A stretch of 64,000 nucleotides of DNA from Actinomycetota bacterium (GTDB taxonomy: Bacteria > Actinomycetota > Actinomycetes > S36-B12): NCBI GenBank assembly GCA_030645615.1, contig JAUSNB010000054.1, forward strand, positions 62,001-126,000, given 5' to 3'. Below are positions 40,620-49,921 of the stretch, piece after piece. How positions within the stretch are numbered: the first letter of the stretch is position 1; every line of letters starts with the position of its first letter. The position numbers were made by a program, and so were the translations under genes. The notes under the pieces are model-generated. The model was not told the origin of the DNA. It made no database searches and saw only the letters and a program-made list of their open reading frames with translations.

Positions 40620-41057
40620 TCAGGCCTCCGTGACGTCGATGGCGTGGGCAGGTGGGGCATCGTCCGCGATGTTCTGCATGGCGAACGCAGCACCCACCAG
40701 ATACTGCCAGAGCAATCGCTCGGAGTCCTCGGGCAAGCCCTGCTCGACGACGGCGTCGTGCATGAGCGTGAGCCAGCGGTCGCGGGCGACGGAATCGATC
40801 GCGAAGCCGGCGTGCCGCATGCGCAGGCGCGGATGGCCCCGTTCCTCGCTGTAGGTGCCCGGACCGCCCCAGTACTGGCCGAGGAAGAGGGTCAGCCGCC
40901 GCTGCGCCCCGGCGAGGTCCTCCTCGGGGTACATCGGCCGCAGGACGGGGTCCCGGCCGACCCGGGAGTAGAACGCGGCGACCAGGGACTCGAAGAATGC
41001 CGCCCCGCCGAACAGGTCATACGCGGTCGCTGGGCTCTCCGGCGCGTCCTCGGTCAC
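40620..41057 (-). CDS. glbO: Group II truncated haemoglobin
   Basis: 145 residues. Truncated-globin features: YDLFGGAAFFESLV at helix A/B, AFYSRVGRDPVLRPMYP with the B10 Tyr and CD loop, LFLGQYWGGP, the proximal His F8 in RMRHAGFAI, and Trp G8 in DRWLTLMHDAV. The last is diagnostic of group II (trHbO). It binds O2 and NO under low oxygen, and in mycobacteria is implicated in respiration and oxidative stress. The GTG start overlaps the upstream stop by 4 bp. It links with the Usp/CBS pair and haem oxygenase as a third haem or hypoxia-related function in the window. Confidence 0.94.
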   Translation of the reverse strand: MTEDAPESPATAYDLFGGAAFFESLVAAFYSRVGRDPVLRPMYPEEDLAGAQRRLTLFLGQYWGGPGTYSEERGHPRLRMRHAGFAIDSVARDRWLTLMHDAVVEQGLPEDSERLLWQYLVGAAFAMQNIADDAPPAHAIDVTEA

Positions 41058-42544
41058 GCGGCGGCCCTCGTCGATCGTGGCTCGCTGGTCTCGGCGCGCC
41101 TGACGATATGCCTGATCATGGGCTGGAAGACCACGGCATGGAACGGGGCCACCGCCCACCAGTAGGCGTGACCCGCGAGCCCGCGCGGGAGGAACACGGC
41201 GCGCTGGCGCAGCCGCGACCCGCCCGCATCCGGACCGGCGGAGAACTCCAACCAGGCCAGGCCGGGAAGCTTCATCTCGGCCCGGAGCCGCAGCAGTCTG
41301 GGCGGCACCCGCTCCTCGACCCGCCAGAAGTCCACGGCGTCGCCGACCGCCAGCACGTCGGGGTCACGTCGGCCCCGACGCAGGCCGACCCCTCCGACGA
41401 GTCGGTCGATGAGCCCGCGGACCTCCCACAGGATGCGCGCCGAGTACCAGCCGTGATCGCCGCCGATGCGATCCACCGCAGCCCACAACTGCTCGGGCGG
41501 GGCGTCGCAGTGGAGTTCGCGGACGTCCTCGTACATCGAGCCGCCTGACCAGTCGGGATCGCTGGGCAGCGGGTCGCTTGGGGCACCGGGCACCGACGCA
41601 TCGGACCAGCGGGTCACGACCTCGGCGGAGCGCACGCGGGTGAGGGCAAGTCGCACTGACTCGTCGAAGGTGAGCAGTCCGCCGGGCGGGTCCGGGATCC
41701 ACTCGGCGATGTCGTGCTCGTGGCAGACCGACGGATGCCGCAGCGACTGGACAAGCGGCCGGGCGATGGCCCGTGGCACGGGCGTGACGACGTTGACCCA
41801 GTGGCTCGACAGGCTCGGCGAGAGCAGGTTGATCGGCAGGATGATGCGGGGGCGCAGTCCGGCGACCGCGGCGTAGCGCTGCATCATCTCCTGGTAGGTG
41901 AGGACATCGGGCCCCCCGATCTCGAACGAGCGGCTCACCTCCGGCGGGAGCCCGGTCGCCCCGACGAGATAGCGCAGGACGTCGCGGATGGATATCGGCT
42001 GGGTGTGGCTGCGGACCCAGCGTGGCGTGATCATCGCGGGCAAGCGCTCGGTGAGGTAGCGGAGCATCTCGAACGATGCCGATCCCGAGCCGATGATGAC
42101 GGCCGCCCGGAACTCAGCCGTCGGCACGCCGGAGTCGCGCAGGATCTGGCCGACCTCGACGCGGGATCGCATGTGCGCCGACATCTGGCTCGTCGGGATC
42201 TCGGGTGCCAGGCCGCCCAGGTAGACGATGCGGCGGAGGTCGCTGGCGCGAGCGGCATCGGCGAACATGCGCGCCATGCGGCGCTCGGACTCCTCGAGAT
42301 CCGCCCCTTGCTGGATGGAGTGCAGGAGGTAGTAGGCCACGTCCGCACCGCTCATCGCCTCGCGCAGCCGCTCGTTGTCCAGTGCGTCACCGGCGACGAT
42401 CTCGACGTCCGCTGCCCACGGTCGGTCCTGGAGGCGCTCCGGGTGCCGGGCGAGCACCCGGACGCTGTGGCCGTGCTCGAGGAGTTGCGGGACGAGGCGC
42501 CCGCCGACGTAGCCCGTCGCCCCGGTGACCAGGCAGGTGCTCAT
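41054..42544 (-). CDS. NAD(P)-binding SDR-like protein fused to DUF2867
   Basis: 496 residues. The N-terminal half is an atypical short-chain dehydrogenase/NmrA-like domain: VTGATGYVGGRLVPQLLEHG is the dinucleotide-binding motif, with AYYLLHSIQQG and RIVYLGGLAPE. The C-terminal half, from about residue 320, matches DUF2867 (ELHCDAPPEQLWAAV, VEERVPPRLLRLRAEMKLPGLAWLEF, AYWWAVAPFHAVVF), a polyketide-cyclase-like fold. This fused pair is common in actinobacteria and annotated as a nucleoside-diphosphate-sugar epimerase. The reaction is unknown. The ATG overlaps the mscS stop. Confidence 0.9.
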   Translation of the reverse strand: MSTCLVTGATGYVGGRLVPQLLEHGHSVRVLARHPERLQDRPWAADVEIVAGDALDNERLREAMSGADVAYYLLHSIQQGADLEESERRMARMFADAARASDLRRIVYLGGLAPEIPTSQMSAHMRSRVEVGQILRDSGVPTAEFRAAVIIGSGSASFEMLRYLTERLPAMITPRWVRSHTQPISIRDVLRYLVGATGLPPEVSRSFEIGGPDVLTYQEMMQRYAAVAGLRPRIILPINLLSPSLSSHWVNVVTPVPRAIARPLVQSLRHPSVCHEHDIAEWIPDPPGGLLTFDESVRLALTRVRSAEVVTRWSDASVPGAPSDPLPSDPDWSGGSMYEDVRELHCDAPPEQLWAAVDRIGGDHGWYSARILWEVRGLIDRLVGGVGLRRGRRDPDVLAVGDAVDFWRVEERVPPRLLRLRAEMKLPGLAWLEFSAGPDAGGSRLRQRAVFLPRGLAGHAYWWAVAPFHAVVFQPMIRHIVRRAETSEPRSTRAAA

Positions 42545-43500
42545 GGCCCCATCTTCGGGGGGCCCTGGGTTCCCGGCATGTTGGGGAGCTGGCGCACGAG
42601 GACGGGGACCACGATGCCGGCCCGGTCGAAGGCGAGCTTCATCCGCTCGCGGATCGTCCGGGCGACGCTGACCTGCTTCTCGGGCGCCGCCTTCGCGGTG
42701 ATGCGGATGACGACCGCCTCGCCCGACATGGACTCCACGCCGGCGAACGCCGGCCGGCCGAGGAGGAGGTCGTCGTAGTCGGGGTCCTCGTCCATGTCCA
42801 TGGCGACGCGGTCGACGATCGCCCGGACCTTCTCGATGTCCTCGTTGTAGGCGATGGGGATGTCGACGATGGCGAGCGTCCACCCCTGCGAGCGGTTTGC
42901 CACCCGCAGGATCTCGCCGTTGCGCACGTACCAGACCACTCCGGTCAGGTCGCGGAGCCGGGTGTAGCGCAGCGAGACCTCCTCCACCGTGCCGATGGCC
43001 TCGCCGACGTCGACCACGTCGCCCACGCCGTACTGGTCCTCGATGATGATGAAGATGCCCGAGATGTAGTCCTTGATGAGCGTCTGCGCGCCGAACCCGA
43101 GGGCCACGCCGACGACGCCCGCGCTGGCGATCAGCGGCGCCACGTTGACACCCATGAGCGGCAGGATCATCAGCAACGCGATGGTCCAGACGCTGATGGC
43201 CAGGATGCTCCGGAGCAGCGAGCCGATGGCGGCCGCACGCTGCTCGGTTCGCTGGTTCAGCAGCAGGTCCGAGAGCTCGGCCGTTCGGGTGACCTTGCGC
43301 ATCTGCGCGAGTCGCTCGACCTTGGCGCGCTCGCTCGCGCGCCGCACGACCCTCTTGATGACGCGCGAGAACACCACCTGCACGACGAGTGCGATGACGA
43401 TGATGAGGATGACCTGCAGGGGCACGCCCAGCAGCCAGTCACGGGCGGTCTCCCAGAACGCGTCGTCCTTGGCAGCCGGCACGATGCCGAGAACGGTCAT
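42541..43500 (-). CDS. mscS: Small-conductance mechanosensitive channel (MscS family)
   Basis: 319 residues with three membrane helices. The pore helix TM3 has ASAGVVGVALGFGAQTLIKDY, the Gly/Ala-rich MscS signature, followed by IEDQYGVGDVVDVG and a beta domain with VRNGEILRVANRS. It opens on membrane tension to release solutes on hypo-osmotic shock. An additional N-terminal helix and a long charged segment (RRASERAKVERLAQM) mark a YggB-plus type. The ATG at 43500 overlaps the peptidase stop, so it is in the same unit. Confidence 0.93.
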   Translation of the reverse strand: MTVLGIVPAAKDDAFWETARDWLLGVPLQVILIIVIALVVQVVFSRVIKRVVRRASERAKVERLAQMRKVTRTAELSDLLLNQRTEQRAAAIGSLLRSILAISVWTIALLMILPLMGVNVAPLIASAGVVGVALGFGAQTLIKDYISGIFIIIEDQYGVGDVVDVGEAIGTVEEVSLRYTRLRDLTGVVWYVRNGEILRVANRSQGWTLAIVDIPIAYNEDIEKVRAIVDRVAMDMDEDPDYDDLLLGRPAFAGVESMSGEAVVIRITAKAAPEKQVSVARTIRERMKLAFDRAGIVVPVLVRQLPNMPGTQGPPKMGP

Positions 43501-45593
43501 TCCAGCCCTGTCCAGCGGGCCAGGAAGGCGAGCGTGTCGGCCGCTTCGTCGACCGATCGGTCCAGCGACCTGGCCCCGTGCCCGACGTCGCCCTCGGTGC
43601 GCAGCAGCAGCGGCCTGGTCCCGTTCGTCGCGTGCTGCACGGCCGCGCACATCTTGCGCCCGTGCATCGGGTCGGTGCGGGTGTCGTTGGCGAACACGGC
43701 GAACATCGTGGCCGGGTAGTCGGTTCCCTCTACGACGCGGTGGTACGGGGAGTACGCGTGCAGCCAGCCGAACTGCTCAGGCACCTGTGGATCCCCGTAC
43801 TCGACCGTCCAGGTCGGGCCGAGCTCGGACGTCGTGTAGCGGATCATGTCGAGCAGGGGGGCGACGCAGACGACCGCGTTGACGAGGTCCGGCCGCTGCG
43901 TCATCGCGGCGCCGACGAGCAGGCCGCCATTCGAGCCGCCGTAGATGCCGAGCTGGGCGGGCGTCGTCCATCCTTGGTCGGCCAGGTACTGCGCGGCGGC
44001 GTGGAAGTCGTCGTAGACGTTCTGCTTGAGGCCAAGCATGCCGGCCCGGTGCCAGTCCTCGCCTTCCTCGCCACCACCGCGCAGGTTGGCGATCGCCCAC
44101 ACGCCACCGGCCTCGACCCACGCGAGGATGGCCGCGGAGTAGCCCGGCGCAAGCGGGATGCCGAAGCCGCCGTACCCGTAGAGCACCGTGGGGCGCGGTC
44201 GGTCCGGCAGCGCGGTCGGGGAGATGACGAACATGCGCACGACCGTGCCGTCGGCCGATTCGTATTCGACCTGGCGCGAATGCACCGTCGGCACGTCGAC
44301 CGAACCGGGCGGCCGCGCCTCGAGGGTCACCTCGCCGGTGCGAGCGTCATACGCGTACACGGTGGGGACGGTCGTGTGGTCGGTGAACACGAACCAGGCG
44401 ATCGGCCCGCCATTGATGTGCTCGACCGGGCCGCCGATCGTGCCCGCACCGGGGAGCGGGATGTCCTTGAGGTGCGCTCCGTCGGCCGCGCGATGGAGGG
44501 CCATGTGCGCCACTCCGTGCGACGTGCGCACGACGAGCAGGAGATCTTCGTCCAGCTCGGGACCGTCCAGGACGCTCACCGACTCCAGCACGGCATCGGG
44601 ATGCTCGGGGACCAGGTCGGTCCACGTGTCGGGTGACCATGATCCGGGCACGGTCACCGCGAGGCGGCCGCGTGGCGCACCGAGGTTGGTGGAGACGAGG
44701 ACCCGCCCGTCCCGGGCGAACTCCAGGCCGGTCTCCGCGTCGACGTCGCCCTGGACCAACGTGAAAGCAGGGCGGGCATGCGGGCTGCTGGCGAGGTCGG
44801 CCACCCACAGGTCGTTGCGTGGCTCGGTGCCCTCGCTGGCGGAGACCTGCAGCCAGTGGCCGTCACGGCTCACCTCGACGCCGTAGTAGTTGGTCGCGGT
44901 CATGCCGGACCCGAACACGAGGTCGTCGGACTCCGGGGAGGAGCCGACCCTGTGCAGGTACACGCGGCGGTGGAAGTTGCGCTCCGACTCCGGCAGCAGC
45001 TCCGGGGCGATGCGTCGGACGTAGTAGAAGGAGTTGCCGCCGGGGACCCACGCGATGGGGGAGTAGCGGCATCGGTCGATCGGGCCGTCGATGAGGTCGC
45101 CGGTCGCGACGTCCATGACGTACAGCTCCGACTCCTCGGTGCCCCCGACGGACAGCTGGTAGGCGAGGCGATCGCCTTCCTTGGAGGGCTGCCAGCTGTC
45201 GAGCGTGGTCAGGCCAGACGGATCAAGGGCCATGGGATCGATGAGCACGCGCTCTGCGGACCCCTCGTCCTGCACGTACAGCACGGGGAACTGCTGCCCC
45301 GGCTCGCGGCGGGTGCGGAACACGCGCGCCTCGCGGTGGTAGGGCGGCGAGATGCTGCCTGCGCCGAGCAGGTCAGCGACCCGCTCGGCGAAGCGGTCGC
45401 GGTTCACCCACGACGCGCGCTCGTCCTGCATGAGCGTGGACTGGACGGCCAGCCACTCGACCGTGCGTGGGTCGTCGGAGGACTCCAGCCAGCGGTACGG
45501 GTCGGCGACCGGCGTGCCGTGGAAGTCCTCCACGAGGTCGAGCCGAGGGGCATCCGGGTAGGCCGGCGGGGTGTCGGGCGTCACGTCGTCCAC
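43497..45593 (-). CDS. Prolyl oligopeptidase family serine peptidase (S9A)
   Basis: 698 residues: an N-terminal seven-bladed propeller (DPYRWLESSDDPRTVEWL onward) and a C-terminal alpha/beta-hydrolase. The catalytic Ser554 is in YGGSNGGLLVGA; the Asp is in FANDTRTDPMHGRK and the His in GDVGHGARS. S9A peptidases cleave short proline-containing peptides after Pro in the cytosol; the lack of a signal peptide agrees. GTG start at 45593, divergent from the amidase gene with 41 bp between starts. Confidence 0.94.
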   Translation of the reverse strand: MDDVTPDTPPAYPDAPRLDLVEDFHGTPVADPYRWLESSDDPRTVEWLAVQSTLMQDERASWVNRDRFAERVADLLGAGSISPPYHREARVFRTRREPGQQFPVLYVQDEGSAERVLIDPMALDPSGLTTLDSWQPSKEGDRLAYQLSVGGTEESELYVMDVATGDLIDGPIDRCRYSPIAWVPGGNSFYYVRRIAPELLPESERNFHRRVYLHRVGSSPESDDLVFGSGMTATNYYGVEVSRDGHWLQVSASEGTEPRNDLWVADLASSPHARPAFTLVQGDVDAETGLEFARDGRVLVSTNLGAPRGRLAVTVPGSWSPDTWTDLVPEHPDAVLESVSVLDGPELDEDLLLVVRTSHGVAHMALHRAADGAHLKDIPLPGAGTIGGPVEHINGGPIAWFVFTDHTTVPTVYAYDARTGEVTLEARPPGSVDVPTVHSRQVEYESADGTVVRMFVISPTALPDRPRPTVLYGYGGFGIPLAPGYSAAILAWVEAGGVWAIANLRGGGEEGEDWHRAGMLGLKQNVYDDFHAAAQYLADQGWTTPAQLGIYGGSNGGLLVGAAMTQRPDLVNAVVCVAPLLDMIRYTTSELGPTWTVEYGDPQVPEQFGWLHAYSPYHRVVEGTDYPATMFAVFANDTRTDPMHGRKMCAAVQHATNGTRPLLLRTEGDVGHGARSLDRSVDEAADTLAFLARWTGLE

Positions 45594-45634
45594 CTTAGGC
45601 GCGCCCTCGTGTCGGCGGCACCTAGTGTGGCTCC

Positions 45635-47023
45635 GTGGACCTGCATCACCTGACCGGGCTCGGGCAGGGCGCCGCGATCCGGCGCGGGGACGTGACGGCG
45701 GTCGAGCTGGCCGAGCACTACCTCCAACGCACGATGGAGCGCAATCCCTCCGTGGGCGCGTTCATCGAGATCACCGGCGAGCTCGCCCTCGAGCAGGCGC
45801 GCGCGGCGGACGAGGCGGTCAGGTCCGCGGGGGCCGACGACCACCTGCCGCCTCTTCTCGGGGTCGTCGTGCCGATCAAGGACCTCAACCAGGTCAAGGG
45901 CGTGCGCTGCCGCTTCGGATCGGCCGTCGTCGACGTGGTGTCGCCCGTCGATGACGCCGTGGTCGCCATGCTGCGCGCGGCGGGAGCCGTCTTCACCGGC
46001 AAGACGTCCGCGCCGGAGTTCGGGCTGCCCGCGTACACCGAGCCTGACGTCGGGCCGTGGGCGCGCTCGCCGTGGGACCTGACCCGCTCGGCCGGTGGCT
46101 CGAGCGGGGGAGCGGCAGCAGCGGTCGCGGCCGGCATGGCGCCCGTCGCCCAGGGATCCGACGGCGGCGGGTCCATCCGCATCCCCGCGAGCGCCTGCGG
46201 TCTCGTCGGCCTGAAGACCTCGCGGGGCCTGGTGCCGTCCGGCCCACTCCCGGAGGGGCTGGGCCGCCTTGCCGTCGACGGGCCGCTCGCCCGCACCGTC
46301 GCCGATGCGGCGGCCCTGCTGGATGCCATGACCGGGCGGAGCGGAGCGGACGCGCACCTGCGCGCGCTGGACGGCGAGCCCGGACCCTTGCTGATCGGCC
46401 GCTACTGCCAGCCCGTCATCGCCGACGTGGCCGTGCACCCCGAGTGCCTGGCGGCGTACGAGGGCATGTCGGCCCTGCTCGAGGCGCTCGGCCATCGCCT
46501 TGTCGACATCGACGTTCCGTTCCCGCTCTCGGCCGTGCCGCACTTCGAGCGGGTGTGGGCCGCCGGGGCCGCCTCCATCCCCATCGACCTCGCGCACGAG
46601 GACCGGCTGCGCCCGCTGACCCGCTGGCTGCGCGAGCGGGGCCGGGCCATGTCGTTCGAGGAGGTCATGGTCGAGGTCGACCGCATGGCCGAGACCGGGC
46701 GCGCGATGGTGGCCTCGACCGCTCACCTGGACGCCATCCTCACGCCGACGCTGGCGACCTTGCCGGCCCCGTTGGGCCACCTGCGCGACGACGCGGATCC
46801 GGCCGCGGACTTCGAGGCGCAGAAGGCCTTCACGCCCTTCACGTCTCCGTACAACATCAGCGGCCAGCCTGCCGTTAGTCTGCCTGTGCACTGGACGGAC
46901 GAGGGGCTGCCGGTCGGCGTGCAGCTCGTCGGTCGTCCGATGGGCGACGCCGCGCTGCTGCGCCTCGCCGCGCAGGTGGAACGGGCCCAGCCGTGGGCCC
47001 ACAGGTACCCGGAGGTCTGGTGA
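45635..47023 (+). CDS. Amidase-signature enzyme
   Basis: 462 residues of the amidase signature family with the Ser-cisSer-Lys triad: Lys in VVPIKDLNQVKG, cis-Ser in SAGGSSGGAAAAV, nucleophile Ser in GSDGGGSIRIPASACG. It hydrolyses an amide to acid and ammonia. A GatA role is unlikely because no gatB or gatC is adjacent. GTG start at 45635. The stop overlaps the GTG of malQ, an unusual partner that suggests only shared expression. Confidence 0.93.
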   Translation: MDLHHLTGLGQGAAIRRGDVTAVELAEHYLQRTMERNPSVGAFIEITGELALEQARAADEAVRSAGADDHLPPLLGVVVPIKDLNQVKGVRCRFGSAVVDVVSPVDDAVVAMLRAAGAVFTGKTSAPEFGLPAYTEPDVGPWARSPWDLTRSAGGSSGGAAAAVAAGMAPVAQGSDGGGSIRIPASACGLVGLKTSRGLVPSGPLPEGLGRLAVDGPLARTVADAAALLDAMTGRSGADAHLRALDGEPGPLLIGRYCQPVIADVAVHPECLAAYEGMSALLEALGHRLVDIDVPFPLSAVPHFERVWAAGAASIPIDLAHEDRLRPLTRWLRERGRAMSFEEVMVEVDRMAETGRAMVASTAHLDAILTPTLATLPAPLGHLRDDADPAADFEAQKAFTPFTSPYNISGQPAVSLPVHWTDEGLPVGVQLVGRPMGDAALLRLAAQVERAQPWAHRYPEVW

Positions 47024-49185
47024 GCGAGCCCGACGCCCCTGCGTGGGCGCCCGTCCCTGAGGACATGGCCCGGCTCGCCGCAGCCCTGGGAGTGGCCACC
47101 GAGTACTGGGACCAGGCCGGCAACCACGTCGATGTCGGCGAGGCGACCGTCTCGGCCGTGCTGCGCGCCCTCCGGGTCGATGTCTCGACCCCGGAGTCGA
47201 TCCAGGCCGCGCTGGACGAGCTGCGGCTGCGCGACTGGCGCCGCATGCTGCCGCCGGTGTACGTCATGCGGCAGGGCGAGGACCGCCGGCTGTGGGTGCA
47301 CGTGCCCGATGGCACGCCCGTGCGGGTCCATGTAGCCACCGAGAACGGTGCCCGGATCGACCTCGACCAGATGGACTGGTGGGTCGATCCGGTCGACGTC
47401 GACGGGCAGCGCGTCGGCGAGGCCAGTTTCACGCTGCCCGCCAACCTGCCGCTCGGCTGGCACGCGATCGTCGCGGAATCCACCGACGCGGAGGCCACGA
47501 CGCCGTTGGTCGTGGCCCCCAACCACCTCCACCCGGCGGACATCGCCGGTGAGCGGCAATGGGGCTTCATGACGCAGCTCTATGCCATGCGGTCGGCATC
47601 GTCGTGGGGCATGGGGGACCTCGACGACCTCGCCACGCTGGCCGCGTGGAGCGGCCGGGAGCTCGGCGCGGGCTTCGTCCTCATCAATCCCCTCCATGCC
47701 GCGTCACCGGTGCCGCCGATGTCGCCATCGCCGTACCTTCCCGTGACCAGGCGGTTCGCGAACCCGATGTACCTTCGGATCGAGGACATCCCCGAGACGA
47801 GCCGGCTGAGCCCGGCCGTCGCTGCGCGCGTCAGGCAGCTGGCCGAGCAGTTGCGCCGGCTCAACCCCACCGACGACCTGCTTGACCGCGATGCCGTCTG
47901 GGCAGCCAAGCGGACAGCCCTCGAGGCGGTGCATTCCACTGGCCGCACCCCCGAGCGCCAGGCCGCGCTGGACGAGTTCCTCGCCGAGCAGGGCCCGGGG
48001 CTCCGCGACTTCGCCACCTGGTGCGCGCTCAGCGACGTCCACGGCCCCGATCCGTCTGCCTGGCCCGAGGAGCTGGGCCACCCGACGTCGCCCGCCGTCG
48101 CCGCGTTCCGGGACGCGCATGAGCAGGCCGTCGCCTTCCACTCGTGGATGCAGTGGCTCGTCGACGAGCAGCTCGCCATGACGCAGGCCGCGGCTCGAGC
48201 CGCCGGCATGGCGATCGGTGTCATGCACGACCTCGCAGTCGGGGTGCACCCCGAGGGGGCCGATGCCTGGGCGCTGCAGGACGTGCTCGCGGCGGGCGTC
48301 GGGGTCGGTGCGCCGCCGGACATGTACAACCAGATGGGCCAGAACTGGCACCAGCCGCCGTGGCGGCCCGATGCGCTCGCCGAGGCCGCGTTCCTCCCGT
48401 TCCGGGACATGCTCCGCACGGTCCTCCATCACGCCGGCGGCCTGCGCATCGACCACGTCCTGGGCCTGTTCCGGCTCTGGTGGGTGCCCGACGGCTTCCC
48501 GGCCTACGCGGGGACGTTCGTCCGGCTGGACTACGACGCCATGCTGAGCGTGCTCATGCTCGAGGCGCATCGGGCGGGCGCGATCGTGGTGGGCGAGGAC
48601 CTCGGCACCGTGGAGCCGTGGGTGCAGGAGGCGCTGGCCGAGCGCGGGATCCTGGGCACCAGCATCCTGTGGTTCGAGACCGCCGAGGGCGGCGTGATCA
48701 AGGACCCGCCCACGTGGCGCCGCGACGTGCTGGCCAGCGTCACGGTCCATGACCTGCCGCCGACCGCCGGCTACCTGCGCGACGAGCACGTCCGGATCCG
48801 CAGCGAGCTCGGCCTGCTCACGACGCCGGAGCCCGTGGAGCGCGCGCACGCCGACCGCGAGCGCGCCGCCTGGGCCGAGGTCATGCGCGCGCACGGCTGG
48901 CTTGGCCAGGACGTCGATCTCAGCACGGACGCGGGGATCGAGGAGTACGTCGTCGCGCTCCATCGCGCGGTGGCCGGCTCGCCTGCACGGCTCATCGGGG
49001 TGGCCCTGCCCGATGTGATGGGCGACCGACGGGCGCAGAACCAGCCGGGCACGGACCAGGAGTACCCCAACTGGCGGGTGCCGATGACCGATGCCCAGGG
49101 CACCCCGGTGCTGCTCGAGGACGTCCTGGACCGGCCCGATCTGCTCGACAGAATCGTCGGTGCCGTGCGCGGGACCGTCGACTAG
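47020..49185 (+). CDS. malQ: 4-alpha-glucanotransferase (GH77)
   Basis: 721 residues. An N-terminal beta-sandwich extension of about 170 residues (carbohydrate-binding-like, typical of actinobacterial MalQ) precedes the GH77 barrel. Catalytic residues sit in GLRIDHVLGLFRLWW (nucleophile Asp), VVGEDLGTVEPWV (acid/base Glu) and SVTVHDLPPTAGYL (Asp). It disproportionates malto-oligosaccharides and releases glucose in glycogen or maltodextrin metabolism. The GTG at 47020 sits behind GGAGG at 47011-47015. With the alpha-glucosidase about 6 kb away, it defines a glucan-processing theme. Confidence 0.95.
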   Translation: MSEPDAPAWAPVPEDMARLAAALGVATEYWDQAGNHVDVGEATVSAVLRALRVDVSTPESIQAALDELRLRDWRRMLPPVYVMRQGEDRRLWVHVPDGTPVRVHVATENGARIDLDQMDWWVDPVDVDGQRVGEASFTLPANLPLGWHAIVAESTDAEATTPLVVAPNHLHPADIAGERQWGFMTQLYAMRSASSWGMGDLDDLATLAAWSGRELGAGFVLINPLHAASPVPPMSPSPYLPVTRRFANPMYLRIEDIPETSRLSPAVAARVRQLAEQLRRLNPTDDLLDRDAVWAAKRTALEAVHSTGRTPERQAALDEFLAEQGPGLRDFATWCALSDVHGPDPSAWPEELGHPTSPAVAAFRDAHEQAVAFHSWMQWLVDEQLAMTQAAARAAGMAIGVMHDLAVGVHPEGADAWALQDVLAAGVGVGAPPDMYNQMGQNWHQPPWRPDALAEAAFLPFRDMLRTVLHHAGGLRIDHVLGLFRLWWVPDGFPAYAGTFVRLDYDAMLSVLMLEAHRAGAIVVGEDLGTVEPWVQEALAERGILGTSILWFETAEGGVIKDPPTWRRDVLASVTVHDLPPTAGYLRDEHVRIRSELGLLTTPEPVERAHADRERAAWAEVMRAHGWLGQDVDLSTDAGIEEYVVALHRAVAGSPARLIGVALPDVMGDRRAQNQPGTDQEYPNWRVPMTDAQGTPVLLEDVLDRPDLLDRIVGAVRGTVD

Positions 49186-49194
49186 GCTGGCGCC

Positions 49195-49428
49195 GTGACC
49201 GCCCTCCAAGCACTGCTGGTGTTCGTGGGGATCCCCGTCGCCCTGGCCGTGGTGACCTTCGGCCTCGTCTCCGCATCCGGCTGGACCCGCAGCGGCCGGG
49301 CGAGCGCGGACTATGCGGCCGGGCCCTTCCTCGTGGCGAGCGATGCCGCCGTTCCCAACCCGTCGATCGTGCCCAGCGACAACCCGGATGCGGCAGTGGC
49401 GGGGGGTGGCGTCAGTGCCCACTGGTGA
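49195..49428 (+). CDS. Small single-helix membrane protein
   Basis: 77 residues: one N-terminal membrane helix (LLVFVGIPVALAVVTFGLV), then a short soluble tail with SASGWTRSGR. No known domain. GTG start 9 bp after malQ; its 3' end overlaps the DUF5130-like gene by 14 bp, so the three genes are probably one transcript. A comparable small gene sits near pepN in mycobacteria as I recall. Confidence 0.72.
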   Translation: MTALQALLVFVGIPVALAVVTFGLVSASGWTRSGRASADYAAGPFLVASDAAVPNPSIVPSDNPDAAVAGGGVSAHW

Positions 49429-49843
49429 GGTGGTGGCCGGCTACGGCTTCCCGGCAGACGCGTCCAGCCCGTTGTCCGACGGCCAGCGTCGCGAGCTGTC
49501 CCGGATCGTGCAGCGGGCCCGCATGATCAGTGGCTACTGCTTCGGGGTGTTCGTCGGCCCCCTTCCCGAGGGCCGGGTCTCGGCCGTGGTGCACCATCGC
49601 TCGCTGCCGGATCCGCGCTCGGCCGTCCTCGTCGCGGTCGACCCGGCGGCACGGGCCATCGAGATAGTGCTGGGCAGCACCGTGGCCATCGACCTCAGTA
49701 CGCGCTCCTGCGAGCTCGCCGCGCTGTCGATGAAGTCCGCCTTCGCGGCTGACGACCTGGTGAACGGCCTGCGCGACGGCGTGACCCTCCTGGCCGAGCA
49801 CGCGCGGCACCCGAAGGTGCTGCACCTCGACGACACGGCGTAG
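49415..49843 (+). CDS. DUF5130-like (TPM-domain-like) protein
   Basis: 142 residues, no signal peptide or helix. The region LSRIVQRARMISGYCFGVFVGPLP and SAVLVAVDPAARAIEIVLGSTVAIDLSTR resembles DUF5130/TPM-type domains with a conserved acidic and aromatic core. The start is taken as GTG 49415 within the end of the preceding gene. Function is unknown. It precedes a strong inverted repeat that probably ends the transcript. Confidence 0.78.
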   Translation: MPTGEVVAGYGFPADASSPLSDGQRRELSRIVQRARMISGYCFGVFVGPLPEGRVSAVVHHRSLPDPRSAVLVAVDPAARAIEIVLGSTVAIDLSTRSCELAALSMKSAFAADDLVNGLRDGVTLLAEHARHPKVLHLDDTA

Positions 49844-49861
49844 CCCCGCCTTCCTACCCGT

Positions 49862-49916
49862 GACCTTGAGGTTGGCGTGCGAACACGGCGCTGGAATCCA
49901 CGCCAACCTCAAGGTC
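49862..49916. terminator. Long perfect inverted repeat between convergent genes
   Basis: GACCTTGAGGTTGGCGTG at 49862-49879 is exactly repeated in reverse complement at 49899-49916, an 18-bp stem with a 19-nt loop. It lies between the convergent DUF5130-like and DUF305 genes, so it can act as a bidirectional terminator. There is no T tract. Confidence 0.7.
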
Positions 49917-49921
49917 GGCGG